DNA of 64,000 nt from Psychrobacter jeotgali (GCF_904846315.1 NZ_CAJHAF010000001.1:930001-994000), one strand, 5' to 3'; shown: positions 9,619 to 18,834, counted from the stretch's first letter. Notes: generated from the letters alone by a model not told the origin. Program-made: numbers and translations.

Positions 9619-11302
9619 AAACCTTCTCCTTAAAGGGATCAATACCGACACGCTCGACCAATTCACCAAAGCTCTCAACGTCATTTTCAGTAGTTGCACG
9701 TAGATCGACGTAGACATCAACGATCTGTTGAATAGTATCCGCTACTGCTTCGGTCGGGACGGAGCGGCCGAGTATTTTGCCCAATTTGGCATCGTTACTT
9801 GAGTTACCGCCAAGGCTGATTTGATACCAGTTCTCGCCTTTTTTGTCGACACCGAGGATTCCGATATCGCCGGTATGATGATGGGCGCAAGCATTGATAC
9901 AGCCCGACATATTGAGGCGGATATCACCCAAATCATACAGATAATCCAAATCGCTAAACTGCTTCTCAATTTGTTCAGCAATATTATGGGTAGTAGCATT
10001 GGCGAGCGAGCAAAAATCCCAGCCGGGGCAGACAATCATATCAGTTAAAGTGTTGATATTAGGGCGGGCTAAATGCAAGTCTGATAGCTGCTGCCATAGC
10101 TCGTATAATTTATTCACTTCGACATCAGCGAACACTAGGTTTTGCTGATAAGTACCACGGAGCTCACCAAAGCTATACTGGTCAGCAAGGTCGGCGAGGG
10201 CGTCCATCTGCGAGTCAGTGACATCACCAGAAGGCACGTATTTACCGTCAACGAGACCTGCTTTTAAGGAAATTACCACTGCACGGTAACCGGCAGTCTT
10301 ATGCGCTACCGTATTTTGCTGATACCAATTGGCGAAGTCTTTATTATCCGCTAATTGCTTTTGCAGCTCTGACTGAACGTGCAGGGCGTCGAACGTTTTA
10401 TAATCTGGCTCACTAAAGAAACTGCTAGCATGCTCAAAGTTCGCCTCTGTCAGCGTCAGCGGGCCGTCTTTAGTATGCGCTTCCCACTCAGCATTGACGA
10501 GCTTGGCAAATTCGCGGCCGCCTAAAGTATCGACCAAGATTTTGATGCGTGATCTATATTTGCTACCTTTATCACGGCGACCATTTAGGTTATAAATGCG
10601 CAAAATAGCGTCTAAATAACTAAGCAAATGCTCACGAGGTAAAAACTCATTAATGACTTTACCAAGGACTGGGATACGACCGAGACCGCCGCCTACCAAA
10701 ACTTCAAAACCAAGCTCGCCCTCAATGTTTTTCTTTAAATGCAGGCCTATATCGTGCACTCGGGTGGCAGCGCGGTCGTTTTCAGTGCCGATAACGGCAA
10801 TTTTAAATTTACGCGGCAGAAAAGCAAACTCAGGATGAAAGGTTGACCACTGACGAATAATCTCGCAATAAGGGCGCGGATCAGCAATCTCTTCTTTGTG
10901 AATCCCGGCGTAAGGGTCGGTGGTGGTGTTACGAATACAATTACCCGAAGTCTGAATGGCATGCATCTGTACCGAAGCTAGCTCCGCTAAAATATCAGGG
11001 ACATCCTCAAGTTTTGGCCAGTTCAGCTGAATATTGGTACGGGTGGTGAAATGTCCGTAGCCTTTATCATATTTACGGGTAATCTCGGCCAATTTGCGTA
11101 GCTGATAGCTGGCAAGTAGACCATAAGGAATGGCGATACGTAGCATCGGCGCATAGCGCTGAATATAGAGACCGTTTTGCAGACGTAGCGGCAGATACTG
11201 CTCTTCGGGCAATTCGCCTGCCAAAAAGCGCTCGGTTTGGTCACGAAACTGGGCGACCCGTTCTTCCACCAGTGTTTGATCGGCGTAATTATATTGGTAC
11301 AT
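9611..11302 (-). CDS. cysI: Sulfite reductase haemoprotein subunit CysI
   Basis: It reduces sulfite to sulfide with six electrons at a coupled siroheme-[4Fe-4S] centre. The cluster ligands are Cys425 and Cys431 (CPGWDFC) plus Cys468 and Cys472 (CINAC). The siroheme-binding RTNIQLNW lies at 88-94. It has 563 residues and the two-fold ferredoxin-like/sulfite-reductase repeat. No flavoprotein gene (cysJ) is adjacent, so ferredoxin or a distant reductase is the likely donor. It is the first gene of the cysI-DUF934 unit, divergent from sat across 253 bp that should hold both promoters. The ATG at 11302 has only a weak upstream GAG. Confidence 0.94.
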   Translation of the reverse strand: MYQYNYADQTLVEERVAQFRDQTERFLAGELPEEQYLPLRLQNGLYIQRYAPMLRIAIPYGLLASYQLRKLAEITRKYDKGYGHFTTRTNIQLNWPKLEDVPDILAELASVQMHAIQTSGNCIRNTTTDPYAGIHKEEIADPRPYCEIIRQWSTFHPEFAFLPRKFKIAVIGTENDRAATRVHDIGLHLKKNIEGELGFEVLVGGGLGRIPVLGKVINEFLPREHLLSYLDAILRIYNLNGRRDKGSKYRSRIKILVDTLGGREFAKLVNAEWEAHTKDGPLTLTEANFEHASSFFSEPDYKTFDALHVQSELQKQLADNKDFANWYQQNTVAHKTAGYRAVVISLKAGLVDGKYVPSGDVTDSQMDALADLADQYSFGELRGTYQQNLVFADVEVNKLYELWQQLSDLHLARPNINTLTDMIVCPGWDFCSLANATTHNIAEQIEKQFSDLDYLYDLGDIRLNMSGCINACAHHHTGDIGILGVDKKGENWYQISLGGNSSNDAKLGKILGRSVPTEAVADTIQQIVDVYVDLRATTENDVESFGELVERVGIDPFKEKVYG

Positions 11303-11555
11303 AACGTCATCTCAATAGTGATTTGCGTGTGTAATATTATTGATATAAGCGTGCTTTAAAGTAAAGTTAATCATTAATAAAAATGGGCTTAAAGCAATAT
11401 AGGCTGACATCATATAAGCAACCACACCAAAACATAAATTCCTATAAGTCATATCCATAGTAAAAGTCAGCATAAATTTTCATAACTAAAATTCGGTAGC
11501 CTATGTTTATTCAGTTTATAAGCCAATTTACTACTCATCACTAAGGTTAAAAAAT
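11303..11555. promoter_or_regulatory. Divergent cysI / sat control region
   Basis: This is 253 bp of AT-rich non-coding DNA between divergent sulfur-assimilation genes. It must contain both promoters and is the natural place for a CysB-type activator site. I cannot point to a defined operator by eye. An AAGG precedes the sat ATG. Confidence 0.5.
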
Positions 11556-12809
11556 ATGACATCCCTAACCCCTAATCAAGAACCCTCAAAACTTGTCCCA
11601 CCACACGGTAGCGATACACTGAAACCTTTGTTATTAAAAGGCGACGCGCGCATTGAGGCGCTCAAGCTCGCTAGTACGCTACCTGCCATTACGCTTAGCT
11701 CACGCGAGCGCGGTGATTTAATCATGCTGGGTATTGGTGGTTTTACCCCGCTGGATGGCTTTATGAATCAGGCTGACTGGCAAGGGGTGGTCGATGAGAT
11801 GCGCCTCAAATCTGGTCACAACGCTGGCTTATTTTGGCCGATACCCATTACGTTATCAGCACCCAAGGTATTGACCGATGGCTTAAACCAAGGTGATAAA
11901 GTGGCGTTGGTTGCTGAAGATGGTGAGATCATGGGTATTATTACCGTTGAAGAAACTTACGATATCGATAAAAATCATGAATGTCAGCAAGTCTTTACCA
12001 CCACTGATCCTGAGCATCCAGGCGTACAGCAAGTCCTCAATCAAGGCGAAGTCAATGTAGCTGGAAGCGTTGAGGTATTAAGCGAAGGCGAGTTTCCTGA
12101 GCTATATCCGGAGATTTATAAAACCCCTAGCGAGACTCGTGCATTGCTAGCTGACAAAGGCTGGAAAACCGTTGCCGCTTTCCAAACCCGTAATCCGATG
12201 CACCGCTCGCATGAGTACTTAGCTAAAATAGCCATTGAAATCTGCGATGGTGTACTCATTCATTCCTTGCTTGGTGCGCTAAAACCGGGCGATATTCCTG
12301 CTGAAGTGCGTCAAGAAGCCATTAAAACCCTGATTGATAATTACTTTAAGGCTGACACCGTTATTCAAGCGGGTTATCCACTTGATATGCGCTATGCAGG
12401 TCCCCGTGAAGCGTTATTGCATGCGCTGTTTCGCCAAAACTATGGTTGTAGTCATCTGATTGTCGGGCGTGATCATGCCGGCGTGGGCGATTATTATGGC
12501 GCGTTCGATGCCCAAGCTATTTTTGATAGCATCGATAAAGACGATCTCATTACCGAGCCGTTAAAGATTGGCTGGACGTTTTGGTGCAACGCTTGCCAAG
12601 CGATGGCGTCTGATAAAACCTGCCCGCATGATGCTCAAGAGCATGTCAAAGTATCGGGCACTAAGCTGCGTAAGGCGCTGTCAGAAGATCTTGAAGTACC
12701 CGAGAACTTTAGCCGTCCAGAAGTCCTTGCCATTTTGCGTGAGTACTATGCTGGTATTGCTAAAGAAGAGCGTGCTGAAGTCAAATTGACAGGAGCTTCT
12801 GCGGTATAA
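11556..12809 (+). CDS. sat: ATP sulfurylase Sat (homo-oligomeric type)
   Basis: It activates sulfate with ATP to APS and pyrophosphate. It belongs to the single-chain Sat family and is unrelated to the CysD/CysN heterodimer of E. coli. The motifs are [10 protein letters not shown] at residues 210-219 and GRDHAGVG at 304-311, the nucleotide-binding HxxH and GRDHAG signatures. A cysteine cluster at 344, 347 and 356 (CNAC and CPHD) resembles the zinc site of bacterial Sat. The 417-residue length matches Sat without a fused APS kinase domain. In this setting, with a sulfate importer, CysH and CysI, it serves assimilation. Confidence 0.95.
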   Translation: MTSLTPNQEPSKLVPPHGSDTLKPLLLKGDARIEALKLASTLPAITLSSRERGDLIMLGIGGFTPLDGFMNQADWQGVVDEMRLKSGHNAGLFWPIPITLSAPKVLTDGLNQGDKVALVAEDGEIMGIITVEETYDIDKNHECQQVFTTTDPEHPGVQQVLNQGEVNVAGSVEVLSEGEFPELYPEIYKTPSETRALLADKGWKTVAAFQTRNPMHRSHEYLAKIAIEICDGVLIHSLLGALKPGDIPAEVRQEAIKTLIDNYFKADTVIQAGYPLDMRYAGPREALLHALFRQNYGCSHLIVGRDHAGVGDYYGAFDAQAIFDSIDKDDLITEPLKIGWTFWCNACQAMASDKTCPHDAQEHVKVSGTKLRKALSEDLEVPENFSRPEVLAILREYYAGIAKEERAEVKLTGASAV

Positions 12810-12856
12810 ATAGCAATTTTTCGTTGATATAGTTAATGAGCTATAAAAAGAACATA

Positions 12857-12950
12857 GTGCTACTGGGATGCTTTCTTTTAAAATATTGGTTGCGCAGCCT
12901 CTGTGAAGTATACGCAAGCAGCCAGCAAGGAAAATTTATACCAGTAGCAG
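12857..12950 (-). repeat. Palindromic interspersed repeat, copy 3 (extended)
   Basis: This 94-bp copy has arms GTGCTACTGG / CCAGTAGCAG (one mismatch) and the reverse-oriented core TTGCGCAGCCTCTGT. It is longer than the others because of extra bases on both sides of the core. It lies downstream of sat. Confidence 0.75.
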
Positions 12951-13005
12951 GTTTAAACCTGTATCACAGTTTTACTTCCAACTGACTATAAGCCAAACAA
13001 ATAAT

Positions 13006-13040
13006 AAAAAGGTATCAGACTTATTCTCTGATACCTTTTT
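13006..13040. terminator. Bidirectional terminator between sat and a lipoprotein gene
   Basis: A 14-bp perfect stem, AAAAAGGTATCAGA / TCTGATACCTTTTT, has a 7-base loop and an A tract and T tract at its ends. It is placed between convergent genes. Confidence 0.85.
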
Positions 13041-13074
13041 TATAGCTCTATACTTCAATATTTCATATGTTTTA

Positions 13075-13602
13075 TTAATTAAGCTCTAAGCTTCCCTCAA
13101 GCTTTTGATACTCACCAACAATTGAGCCGCCACCGGAGCAAAAACGATTGAACGCATATTTATCTTGGCTATCGATAATCAGTTTATCATCTTTAAATTG
13201 AAAAAAAGCCCTGCTGTCATTGATAGTACTGTGAAACACAAATCCATGGGCGTGGTCTTGACCCATTAAGGTGGCGCTGCCATCAAATGTACAAGTAGGC
13301 TTTTTTATATCGCTACGGGCACGCACGCTTATATTGATGCCATCTTTATTATTGTCATTGGCTCGCACCATCACGGCTACCCAATCATAACCTTGTTGGC
13401 GTTTACTATAGCCTTCAGAGACATAATTACCGATCACGATTTGCACGGCTGGAGAGGATTTTGTTTGCGCCGGTATCGTAGCGCTTACCTTATTAACCGC
13501 ACTGTTATTTGTACTGTTATTGCTAGCCGTGACGTTATTGCAGCCTATTAAACCCATAACGCTCATTAAGAAAAGAGAAGATAAAGATAGAATTTTGCTC
13601 AT
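13075..13602 (-). CDS. Small predicted lipoprotein, function unknown
   Basis: This is a 175-residue protein not recognised as a named family. A signal peptide ends in the lipobox LIGC, with the predicted lipidated Cys21, followed by a Ser/Asn/Thr-rich linker. It is therefore an envelope lipoprotein. The C-terminal domain (about residues 55-175) contains two further cysteines and looks beta-rich. The frame is open to 13635, but the ATG at 13602 is chosen because it begins the signal peptide and has AAAGG eight bases upstream. It stands alone between sat and sbp. Confidence 0.7.
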   Translation of the reverse strand: MSKILSLSSLFLMSVMGLIGCNNVTASNNSTNNSAVNKVSATIPAQTKSSPAVQIVIGNYVSEGYSKRQQGYDWVAVMVRANDNNKDGINISVRARSDIKKPTCTFDGSATLMGQDHAHGFVFHSTINDSRAFFQFKDDKLIIDSQDKYAFNRFCSGGGSIVGEYQKLEGSLELN

Positions 13603-13844
13603 ATAAAAGCCTTTGTAAGTACAAATTAGCGCCATTGTAACTAATAGTGATTAAAAAATAACCACCTTAATTGTATTAGATTAACTAATAAACCTACTTA
13701 TGCCAAGTTAAATCAATAGGCTCTAAGAGGTTGTGGTATTCATTATTCCATTTTGGCAGAAACATACGCATATTCATCATTAAAGATAATAAGCTAGTGC
13801 TGTTAGCATACTTGCATTACATAACGAACACCTTTGAGGTCACT

Positions 13845-14975
13845 ATGACAGTCTATAGCACAAAACCAACTAGCCTTTATAAGAATAAAGCCCTTAGCCA
13901 TAAAAATAGAGCCCTTAGCGCTTTTAGTATCGCTGGCGTTGCCCTTACTTTGGGACTTACTGGCTGTAGCAATAATGAAACCGCAGAAACCACTATCAAT
14001 GCAGACGGTAGTGAGTCAACCACGGCAGGTCAAAATATTGAACTGCTCAATGTCTCTTATGATGTGGCACGCGACTTTTATAAAGACTATAACCCGATGT
14101 TTGTAGAACAGTACCAAGCTGAGAACCCAGATAGTGAAGTACTCATTAAGCAGTCACATGGCGGTTCAAGTAAACAAGCACTGTCAGTAGCTAATGGCTT
14201 ACAAGCCGATGTGGCGACTATGAATCAAGGCTCAGATATCGAGCTACTAGAAAAAGAGGGCTTGGTGGATAGTGATTGGGAGCAGCAGTTTCCTGATAAT
14301 GCCGTACCCTTTACCAGCACCATCGTATTCTTAGTGCGTAAAGACAATCCAAAAAATATCAATGAGTGGGAGGATTTAACCCAGCCAGGTGTTGAGATTG
14401 TCATGGCCAATCCAAAAGTTACCGGTAATGGTCGTTATGCATTCTTGGGCGCTTATGGTTACGGTCTACATGCTTTTGACAACGAAGAGGAGCCGGCAAA
14501 AGGCTACGTAAGAGACCTGCTAAAAAATGTCAAAGTTTATGAGAATGGTGGACGAGCGGCGACCACAACCTTCGTTCAACGCGGTATTGGCGATGTCCTG
14601 ATTACCTTTGAGAACGAAGCCAACCTTGCAGCCACTAAGTTTGGCGCCGGTCAAGTAGATATCGTTTATCCTGACTATTCTATCAAGTCAGAAAGCCCAG
14701 TGGCGGTGGTAAAGTCGGTCACCGACAAAAAAGGCACGACGGCGGCAGCAAAAGCTTACTTAGATTACCTATGGAGCGAGCCTGCCCAGCAATTGGCTGC
14801 TGATCTCTATTTGCGTCCAAGTGTACAAAGTGTACTGGATAAAAATAGCAATAAACTGCCACCAATTGAGACCTTCCGTCCTAACGATGCCTTTGGTTCA
14901 TGGGATGAGATTATGGGTACTTATTTTAGTGATGGTGGGGTGTTCGATCAGTTGGCCATCAACGCTCCGCAGTAG
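13845..14975 (+). CDS. sbp: Sulfate-binding protein, lipid-anchored
   Basis: This is the substrate-binding component of the sulfate/thiosulfate ABC importer encoded downstream. Family signatures include LLNVSYDVARDFYKDYN, the anion-binding SHGGSSKQA and the ATMNQGSD segment. Unlike the free periplasmic E. coli Sbp it carries a lipobox (LTGC, Cys41), so it should be tethered to the membrane. It is 376 residues. The frame is open from 13731, but the ATG at 13845 has a GAGGT Shine-Dalgarno and starts the signal peptide. A hairpin separates it from cysT, which would allow more binding protein than permease to be made. Confidence 0.93.
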   Translation: MTVYSTKPTSLYKNKALSHKNRALSAFSIAGVALTLGLTGCSNNETAETTINADGSESTTAGQNIELLNVSYDVARDFYKDYNPMFVEQYQAENPDSEVLIKQSHGGSSKQALSVANGLQADVATMNQGSDIELLEKEGLVDSDWEQQFPDNAVPFTSTIVFLVRKDNPKNINEWEDLTQPGVEIVMANPKVTGNGRYAFLGAYGYGLHAFDNEEEPAKGYVRDLLKNVKVYENGGRAATTTFVQRGIGDVLITFENEANLAATKFGAGQVDIVYPDYSIKSESPVAVVKSVTDKKGTTAAAKAYLDYLWSEPAQQLAADLYLRPSVQSVLDKNSNKLPPIETFRPNDAFGSWDEIMGTYFSDGGVFDQLAINAPQ

Positions 14976-15003
14976 TCTTTTTAAGTGGTAAAAGTCTACC
15001 CTT

Positions 15004-15043
15004 AGGACATGGCTCAAGCGCGCTATGTCCTTTCTTTTTCTTC
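15004..15043 (+). terminator. Hairpin between sbp and cysT (partial terminator)
   Basis: AGGACAT at 15004-15010 pairs with ATGTCCT at 15025-15031 and is followed by a T-rich stretch. It is likely an attenuating terminator that makes sbp the most abundant product of the operon. Confidence 0.55.
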
Positions 15044-15104
15044 AAACGATATAGCGTATAAAGATGCGTACCATCAAGCTAGGCAATAGCAATAGGACAT
15101 CATT

Positions 15105-16001
15105 ATGAGTGCACAAAATTCTCCTGCCAGCCAGCACGCTGCCAAATCTACTAGCAAACGAAGCTGGCTGCTGCGACTGCGTCAGCGCAATGTGTTGCCG
15201 GGATTTGGGCTGAGCATGGGTATCACCGTCTTTAGCTTATCATTATTGGTGGTATTACCGTTTGCAATGATGGCTTATACCACCACTCAGATGGGCTGGT
15301 CGGGATTTTGGGAGACCATCTCGCAGCCGCAAGTGACTGCCGCTATCAAGCTAAGTTTAGGAATGGCATTCTTAGCGATGCTGACCAACATGGTGTTTGG
15401 CACCTTGGTGGCGTGGGTATTGGTACGCTATGAGTTTTGGGGTAAGTCAATGATTAATGCGTTGGTAGATTTGCCCTTTGCCTTGCCAACGGCGGTAACG
15501 GGTATCTCTTTGGCAACCCTTTATGCACCAAACGGCTTGATAGGGCAGTGGTTTGCAAAGCTTGGCGTGCAAGTCGCTTTTACCCCATTAGGCATTTGGC
15601 TGGCTTTAGTAGTCGTCAGCTTCCCCTTTATCGTGCGTGCCGTACAGCCAGTATTAGCAGAATTAGCGGTTGAATTTGAAGAAGCGGCGGCAGTATTGGG
15701 CGCTAATCGTTTAACCACTTTTCGTAAGGTTATCTTGCCTGAGCTATTACCCGCACTCTTGATGGGCGCTGGCATGATGTTCGCCCGTGCCACCGGCGAG
15801 TATGGCTCAGTGATTTTTATCGCTGGAAATATCCCCATGCAGTCTGAGATTCTACCTATTATTATCATCAGTAAGCTGGAGCAGTTCGATATCCAAGGGG
15901 CCTCAGCGGTGGCACTATTTATGCTGATGATCTCGTTTGTGATCTTATTAACCATTAACATCGTACAGTGGAAGCTGTCACGCCGCGTAGGAGCACGCTG
16001 A
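15105..16001 (+). CDS. cysT: Sulfate/thiosulfate ABC permease CysT (CysU)
   Basis: This 298-residue inner-membrane permease has about six hydrophobic segments. The cytoplasmic EAA loop EEAAAVLGANRLTTFRKV, which contacts the ATPase, is clear. It forms the channel with CysW. The AGGA site lies ahead of the ATG at 15105. Its stop codon is one base before the cysW start, so the two are translationally coupled. Confidence 0.93.
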   Translation: MSAQNSPASQHAAKSTSKRSWLLRLRQRNVLPGFGLSMGITVFSLSLLVVLPFAMMAYTTTQMGWSGFWETISQPQVTAAIKLSLGMAFLAMLTNMVFGTLVAWVLVRYEFWGKSMINALVDLPFALPTAVTGISLATLYAPNGLIGQWFAKLGVQVAFTPLGIWLALVVVSFPFIVRAVQPVLAELAVEFEEAAAVLGANRLTTFRKVILPELLPALLMGAGMMFARATGEYGSVIFIAGNIPMQSEILPIIIISKLEQFDIQGASAVALFMLMISFVILLTINIVQWKLSRRVGAR

Positions 16002-16002
16002 T

Positions 16003-16929
16003 ATGCAAATAGCTAATAGCTACGACTACCAGAGCAATCCGGCGACCAAAGATTCGCTATGGGTAAGACGTTTTTTTATCACCATCGCTGTGTTATTTAT
16101 GATAATTATGCTGGTTATTCCGCTGCTAGCCGTGTTCTATGAAGCGCTAAAAAATGGCTGGGAGTTATATATTGCCGCTTTGGTTGAACCTGAAGCGCTG
16201 CAAGCCATTAAGCTGACTTTGATTACCGCTGCTATCGTCTTGCCTATTAATATGGTGATGGGGGTTGCTATTGCTTGGCTGGTGACTCGCTATCAGTTTA
16301 AAGGTAAACAGTTGGTGACCACCTTACTTGATTTGCCGTTTTCGGTGTCGCCAGTGGTAGCCGGTCTCATGTTTATCTTATTGTTTGGACTCAACTCACC
16401 GGTTGGCGGCTGGCTTGAGAGCATGGGATTTCAGATTATCTTTGCGGTACCCGGCATTGTGCTCGCCACGCTATTTGTGACCTTCCCGTTTGTGGCGCGT
16501 GAGCTTATTCCGGTGATGCAGACCCAAGGCGATAGTGAAGAGCAGGCGGCACTCACTTTAGGCGCTAGCGGTTGGCAAACCTTTTGGCACATTACATTAC
16601 CTAATATTAAATGGGCGCTGCTTTATGGTTTGATTTTGACCAATGCGCGCGCTATGGGCGAGTTTGGCGCGGTGAGCGTAGTATCAGGACACATTCGCGG
16701 CGAGACTAATACCATGCCGCTATTGGTTGAGATTGCTTATAACGAATATAACTTTACCGCCGCCTTTGCCTTATCTAGCTTACTAGCAGCTTTGGCACTG
16801 GTAACGCTATTGGTGCAGCAAGTCATGACCAAGATGCAAGAGCGCAAATTCGTTAAGTCTGAGCGTTTGGCCGCCGCGCCTGAATTGCCAGTTAGTGCTA
16901 ATAAAGTAGCGCAAGTAGGGGCCGAATAA
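16003..16929 (+). CDS. cysW: Sulfate/thiosulfate ABC permease CysW
   Basis: This is the second permease subunit, 308 residues, with six predicted transmembrane helices and the EAA loop EEQAALTLGASGWQTFWHI. It pairs with CysT. The ATG follows the cysT stop by one base. About 25 residues after the last helix are a polar tail rich in Ala and Val. cysA follows after a 73-bp gap. Confidence 0.93.
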   Translation: MQIANSYDYQSNPATKDSLWVRRFFITIAVLFMIIMLVIPLLAVFYEALKNGWELYIAALVEPEALQAIKLTLITAAIVLPINMVMGVAIAWLVTRYQFKGKQLVTTLLDLPFSVSPVVAGLMFILLFGLNSPVGGWLESMGFQIIFAVPGIVLATLFVTFPFVARELIPVMQTQGDSEEQAALTLGASGWQTFWHITLPNIKWALLYGLILTNARAMGEFGAVSVVSGHIRGETNTMPLLVEIAYNEYNFTAAFALSSLLAALALVTLLVQQVMTKMQERKFVKSERLAAAPELPVSANKVAQVGAE

Positions 16930-17002
16930 GCTTTATCAATATTGATACGTCAACATTAATACTGCTTAACAAAATATAGAAGCATCAATAAGAGATCTGA
17001 AA

Positions 17003-17725
17003 ATGAGCATTGAAATACGCAACGTAAATAAAACCTTTGGCGACTTTACCGCCTTAGATAATATTAATATCACCGTCCCTACCGGTAAGCTCACGACTTT
17101 GCTTGGCCCTTCAGGCTGCGGTAAAACCACTTTATTACGTATTATCGCTGGGCTTGAGTACGCTGATTCGGGACAAATACTGTTCGATGATCTGGACGTG
17201 ACGCATACGCCGGTACAAAAGCGCCATATTGGCTTTATGTTTCAACATTACGCCCTGTTTCGGCATAAAAATATCGCCGATAATATCGCCTTTGGACTGA
17301 CCTTATTGCCCAAAAATGAGCGGCCTAGCAAGACTGAGATTAAGCAGCGCGTAGCCGAGCTGTTGGAGTTAGTGCAACTGCCGCAACTGGCCAATGCCTA
17401 TCCGCATCAGTTATCAGGCGGTCAGCGGCAGCGGATTGCGCTGGCACGGGCGCTGGCGGTAAAACCTAAGTTATTATTGTTAGATGAGCCTTTTGGTGCG
17501 CTCGACGCCAAAGTACGTAAAGAGCTGCGCACTTGGCTTAAGAATATCCACCACGAGCTTGGCATTACTAGCATTATGGTGACTCATGACCAAGAAGAGG
17601 CACGAGCGGTATCGGATGAGATTGTGGTTATGAATCATGGACAAGTCGAACAAGTAGGCACCTCGGAGGAGCTGATTAACCAACCCGCCAGCGCTTTTGT
17701 CAGTGACTTTTTAGATTTGGTCTAG
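17003..17725 (+). CDS. cysA: Sulfate ABC transporter ATPase CysA (short form)
   Basis: This ATPase drives sulfate import. Motifs are Walker [10 protein letters not shown] (35-43), signature LSGGQ (137-141), Walker B LLLLDEP (157-163) and the H-loop histidine at 195. At 240 residues it stops after the nucleotide-binding domain. The C-terminal TOBE-like regulatory domain of E. coli CysA (365 residues) is absent. The ending FVSDFLDLV is the usual end of the ATPase domain, and the stop is followed directly by a strong terminator, so this looks like a natural short form rather than a frameshift. Confidence 0.93.
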   Translation: MSIEIRNVNKTFGDFTALDNINITVPTGKLTTLLGPSGCGKTTLLRIIAGLEYADSGQILFDDLDVTHTPVQKRHIGFMFQHYALFRHKNIADNIAFGLTLLPKNERPSKTEIKQRVAELLELVQLPQLANAYPHQLSGGQRQRIALARALAVKPKLLLLDEPFGALDAKVRKELRTWLKNIHHELGITSIMVTHDQEEARAVSDEIVVMNHGQVEQVGTSEELINQPASAFVSDFLDLV

Positions 17726-17753
17726 CCAGTAGTCCATCATCTGAGTATAAATA

Positions 17754-17801
17754 ATATCCATAAAAAAAGACTTAAATTATTAGGTCTTTTTTTATGGATA
17801 T
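17754..17801. terminator. Strong bidirectional terminator after cysA
   Basis: An 18-bp perfect stem at 17754-17771 and 17784-17801, with internal A7 and T7 tracts and a 12-base loop, lies between convergent cysA and the ArsR-type gene. Confidence 0.85.
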
Positions 17802-17812
17802 TTAAACTAGCT

Positions 17813-18136
17813 TTAATGGGCTACGGTCCTGCTATCAGGTTGGTCTTTTAAAGTTTGATAGGTGATATTAAGAATATCTTCACACCATTCTGGCAAATCC
17901 TCAGCAACTTCATACCACATCCAAGTACCATCGCGCACACAATCAAGAATTCCTAATTTTTTAAGATGATTAAGATGTCTTGATATTGTCGGCTGGGGTT
18001 GATTGAGCATTTCAACCAGTTCGCCAACACAGCGCGACTCTTTTTTAAATAGAATTTGAAATATTCTTAAACGAGTAGGATCAGATAGCACTTTAAATAA
18101 GTCCAAAGGCTGCATGGATAGGCTTAAGCTAGACAT
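17813..18136 (-). CDS. ArsR/SmtB-family transcriptional regulator
   Basis: This is a 107-residue winged-helix repressor of the ArsR type: LFKVLSDPTRLRIFQIL, then the recognition helix around QPTISRHLNHLKKLG (residues 48-62) and the wing. The ELCVC motif that binds arsenite in ArsR appears only as SRCVGEL, with Cys36 but no second cysteine beside it. Two other cysteines (66 and 85) are scattered. The inducer is therefore uncertain and could be a metal, a sulfur species or redox. It is divergent from bfd, whose promoter region contains a Fur box. Confidence 0.85.
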   Translation of the reverse strand: MSSLSLSMQPLDLFKVLSDPTRLRIFQILFKKESRCVGELVEMLNQPQPTISRHLNHLKKLGILDCVRDGTWMWYEVAEDLPEWCEDILNITYQTLKDQPDSRTVAH

Positions 18137-18445
18137 ATTATATCCCTAAGTGAATTGTTAAATAATTGAATAATTTAGCGCAATTAACAGGTGATTGAAA
18201 GTTATTTTATTAGTTATCGTCCAATATAAACTATAAATACTCTCAAAACACTCTATTTTTATTAAATTATACTTAATAGTCAGTCTTTGTTTATTAAAAC
18301 GAAATAATCGACTTTGTAAAAGTTGTTGTAAATGGTAATTATTATCGTTAGTATAAGCAGTATCAAATATAAATATTTAAGTGATTGATAGTTAGGGTAA
18401 TAAAGCCGTATCAACAAGTAAGAATAGTAGAGTAGGAGCAAGTCT
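18137..18445. other. AT-rich divergent control region (arsR-like / bfd)
   Basis: This is 309 bp without a gene. It holds the Fur-box match at 18333-18347 and must hold the promoters of the regulator (leftward) and of bfd (rightward). It is strikingly AT-rich, and nothing else is recognisable. Confidence 0.6.
18333..18347. promoter_or_regulatory. Fur box upstream of bfd
   Basis: TGGTAATTATTATCG matches the 7-1-7 Fur consensus TGATAATnATTATCA at all but two bases, and the two changes are near-symmetric. It lies about 100 bp before the bfd ATG, where Fur-Fe would control bfd. Operator use is inferred from sequence only. Confidence 0.7.
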
Positions 18446-18637
18446 ATGTACGTCTGTATCTGTAACAGTGTCAAGGAAAAGCAAATTCAAGCCGCTATTG
18501 CTTCTGGTATCGATACCCTTGACGGTCTCAAAGACACTTTAGATGTGGCCACTTGTTGTGGCTGCTGCGAGCCTATGGTCAAGGATTATCTTGATGAGCA
18601 CCATGCCAAAGTTGATAGCTTAGCTTATGCCGTTTGA
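18446..18637 (+). CDS. bfd: Bacterioferritin-associated ferredoxin Bfd
   Basis: This is a 63-residue [2Fe-2S] protein that docks on bacterioferritin and passes electrons through its haem to release stored iron. The cluster ligands Cys4, Cys6, Cys38 and Cys41 are in the exact positions of E. coli Bfd (MYVCIC and CCGCC). An AGGAG site precedes the ATG. It lies behind a Fur box and just ahead of two bacterioferritin genes, consistent with expression under iron starvation to mobilise iron. Confidence 0.95.
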   Translation: MYVCICNSVKEKQIQAAIASGIDTLDGLKDTLDVATCCGCCEPMVKDYLDEHHAKVDSLAYAV

Positions 18638-18809
18638 TAATAAGTTACCCTATATCCAGTATTTTTAGCTAAAATAATTAGAGCTTGTTCCATCATTATG
18701 AGCTCTAAATCCTGCCCTATTACTTCCATTCCTAGTTTTTAATGTTACCTTTCAATGCTGCTAAATAATGCTACTAATTAATCCTACTGAGCATACCTAG
18801 CTGGCGTGT

Positions 18810-18815
18810 TATAAT
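18810..18815 (+). promoter_or_regulatory. Candidate -10 box of the bacterioferritin unit
   Basis: A perfect TATAAT lies 95 bp before the first bacterioferritin ATG. A poor -35 (CTGAGC at 18787-18792) sits at 17-bp spacing. It would place the bfr genes under a promoter separate from the bfd Fur box. Confidence 0.4.
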
Positions 18816-18834
18816 GCCTAATCAACAATAAATC

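Noticed and set aside
9619..9720. Extension of the DUF934 frame to 9720
   Set aside because: It lies inside cysI, and the ATG at 9618 with AAGGAGAAGG fits far better.
11556..12809. Sat as a marker of sulfur oxidation (reverse sulfate reduction)
   Set aside because: The sulfate importer, CysH, CysI and CysG around it point to assimilation, with no dsr or apr genes.
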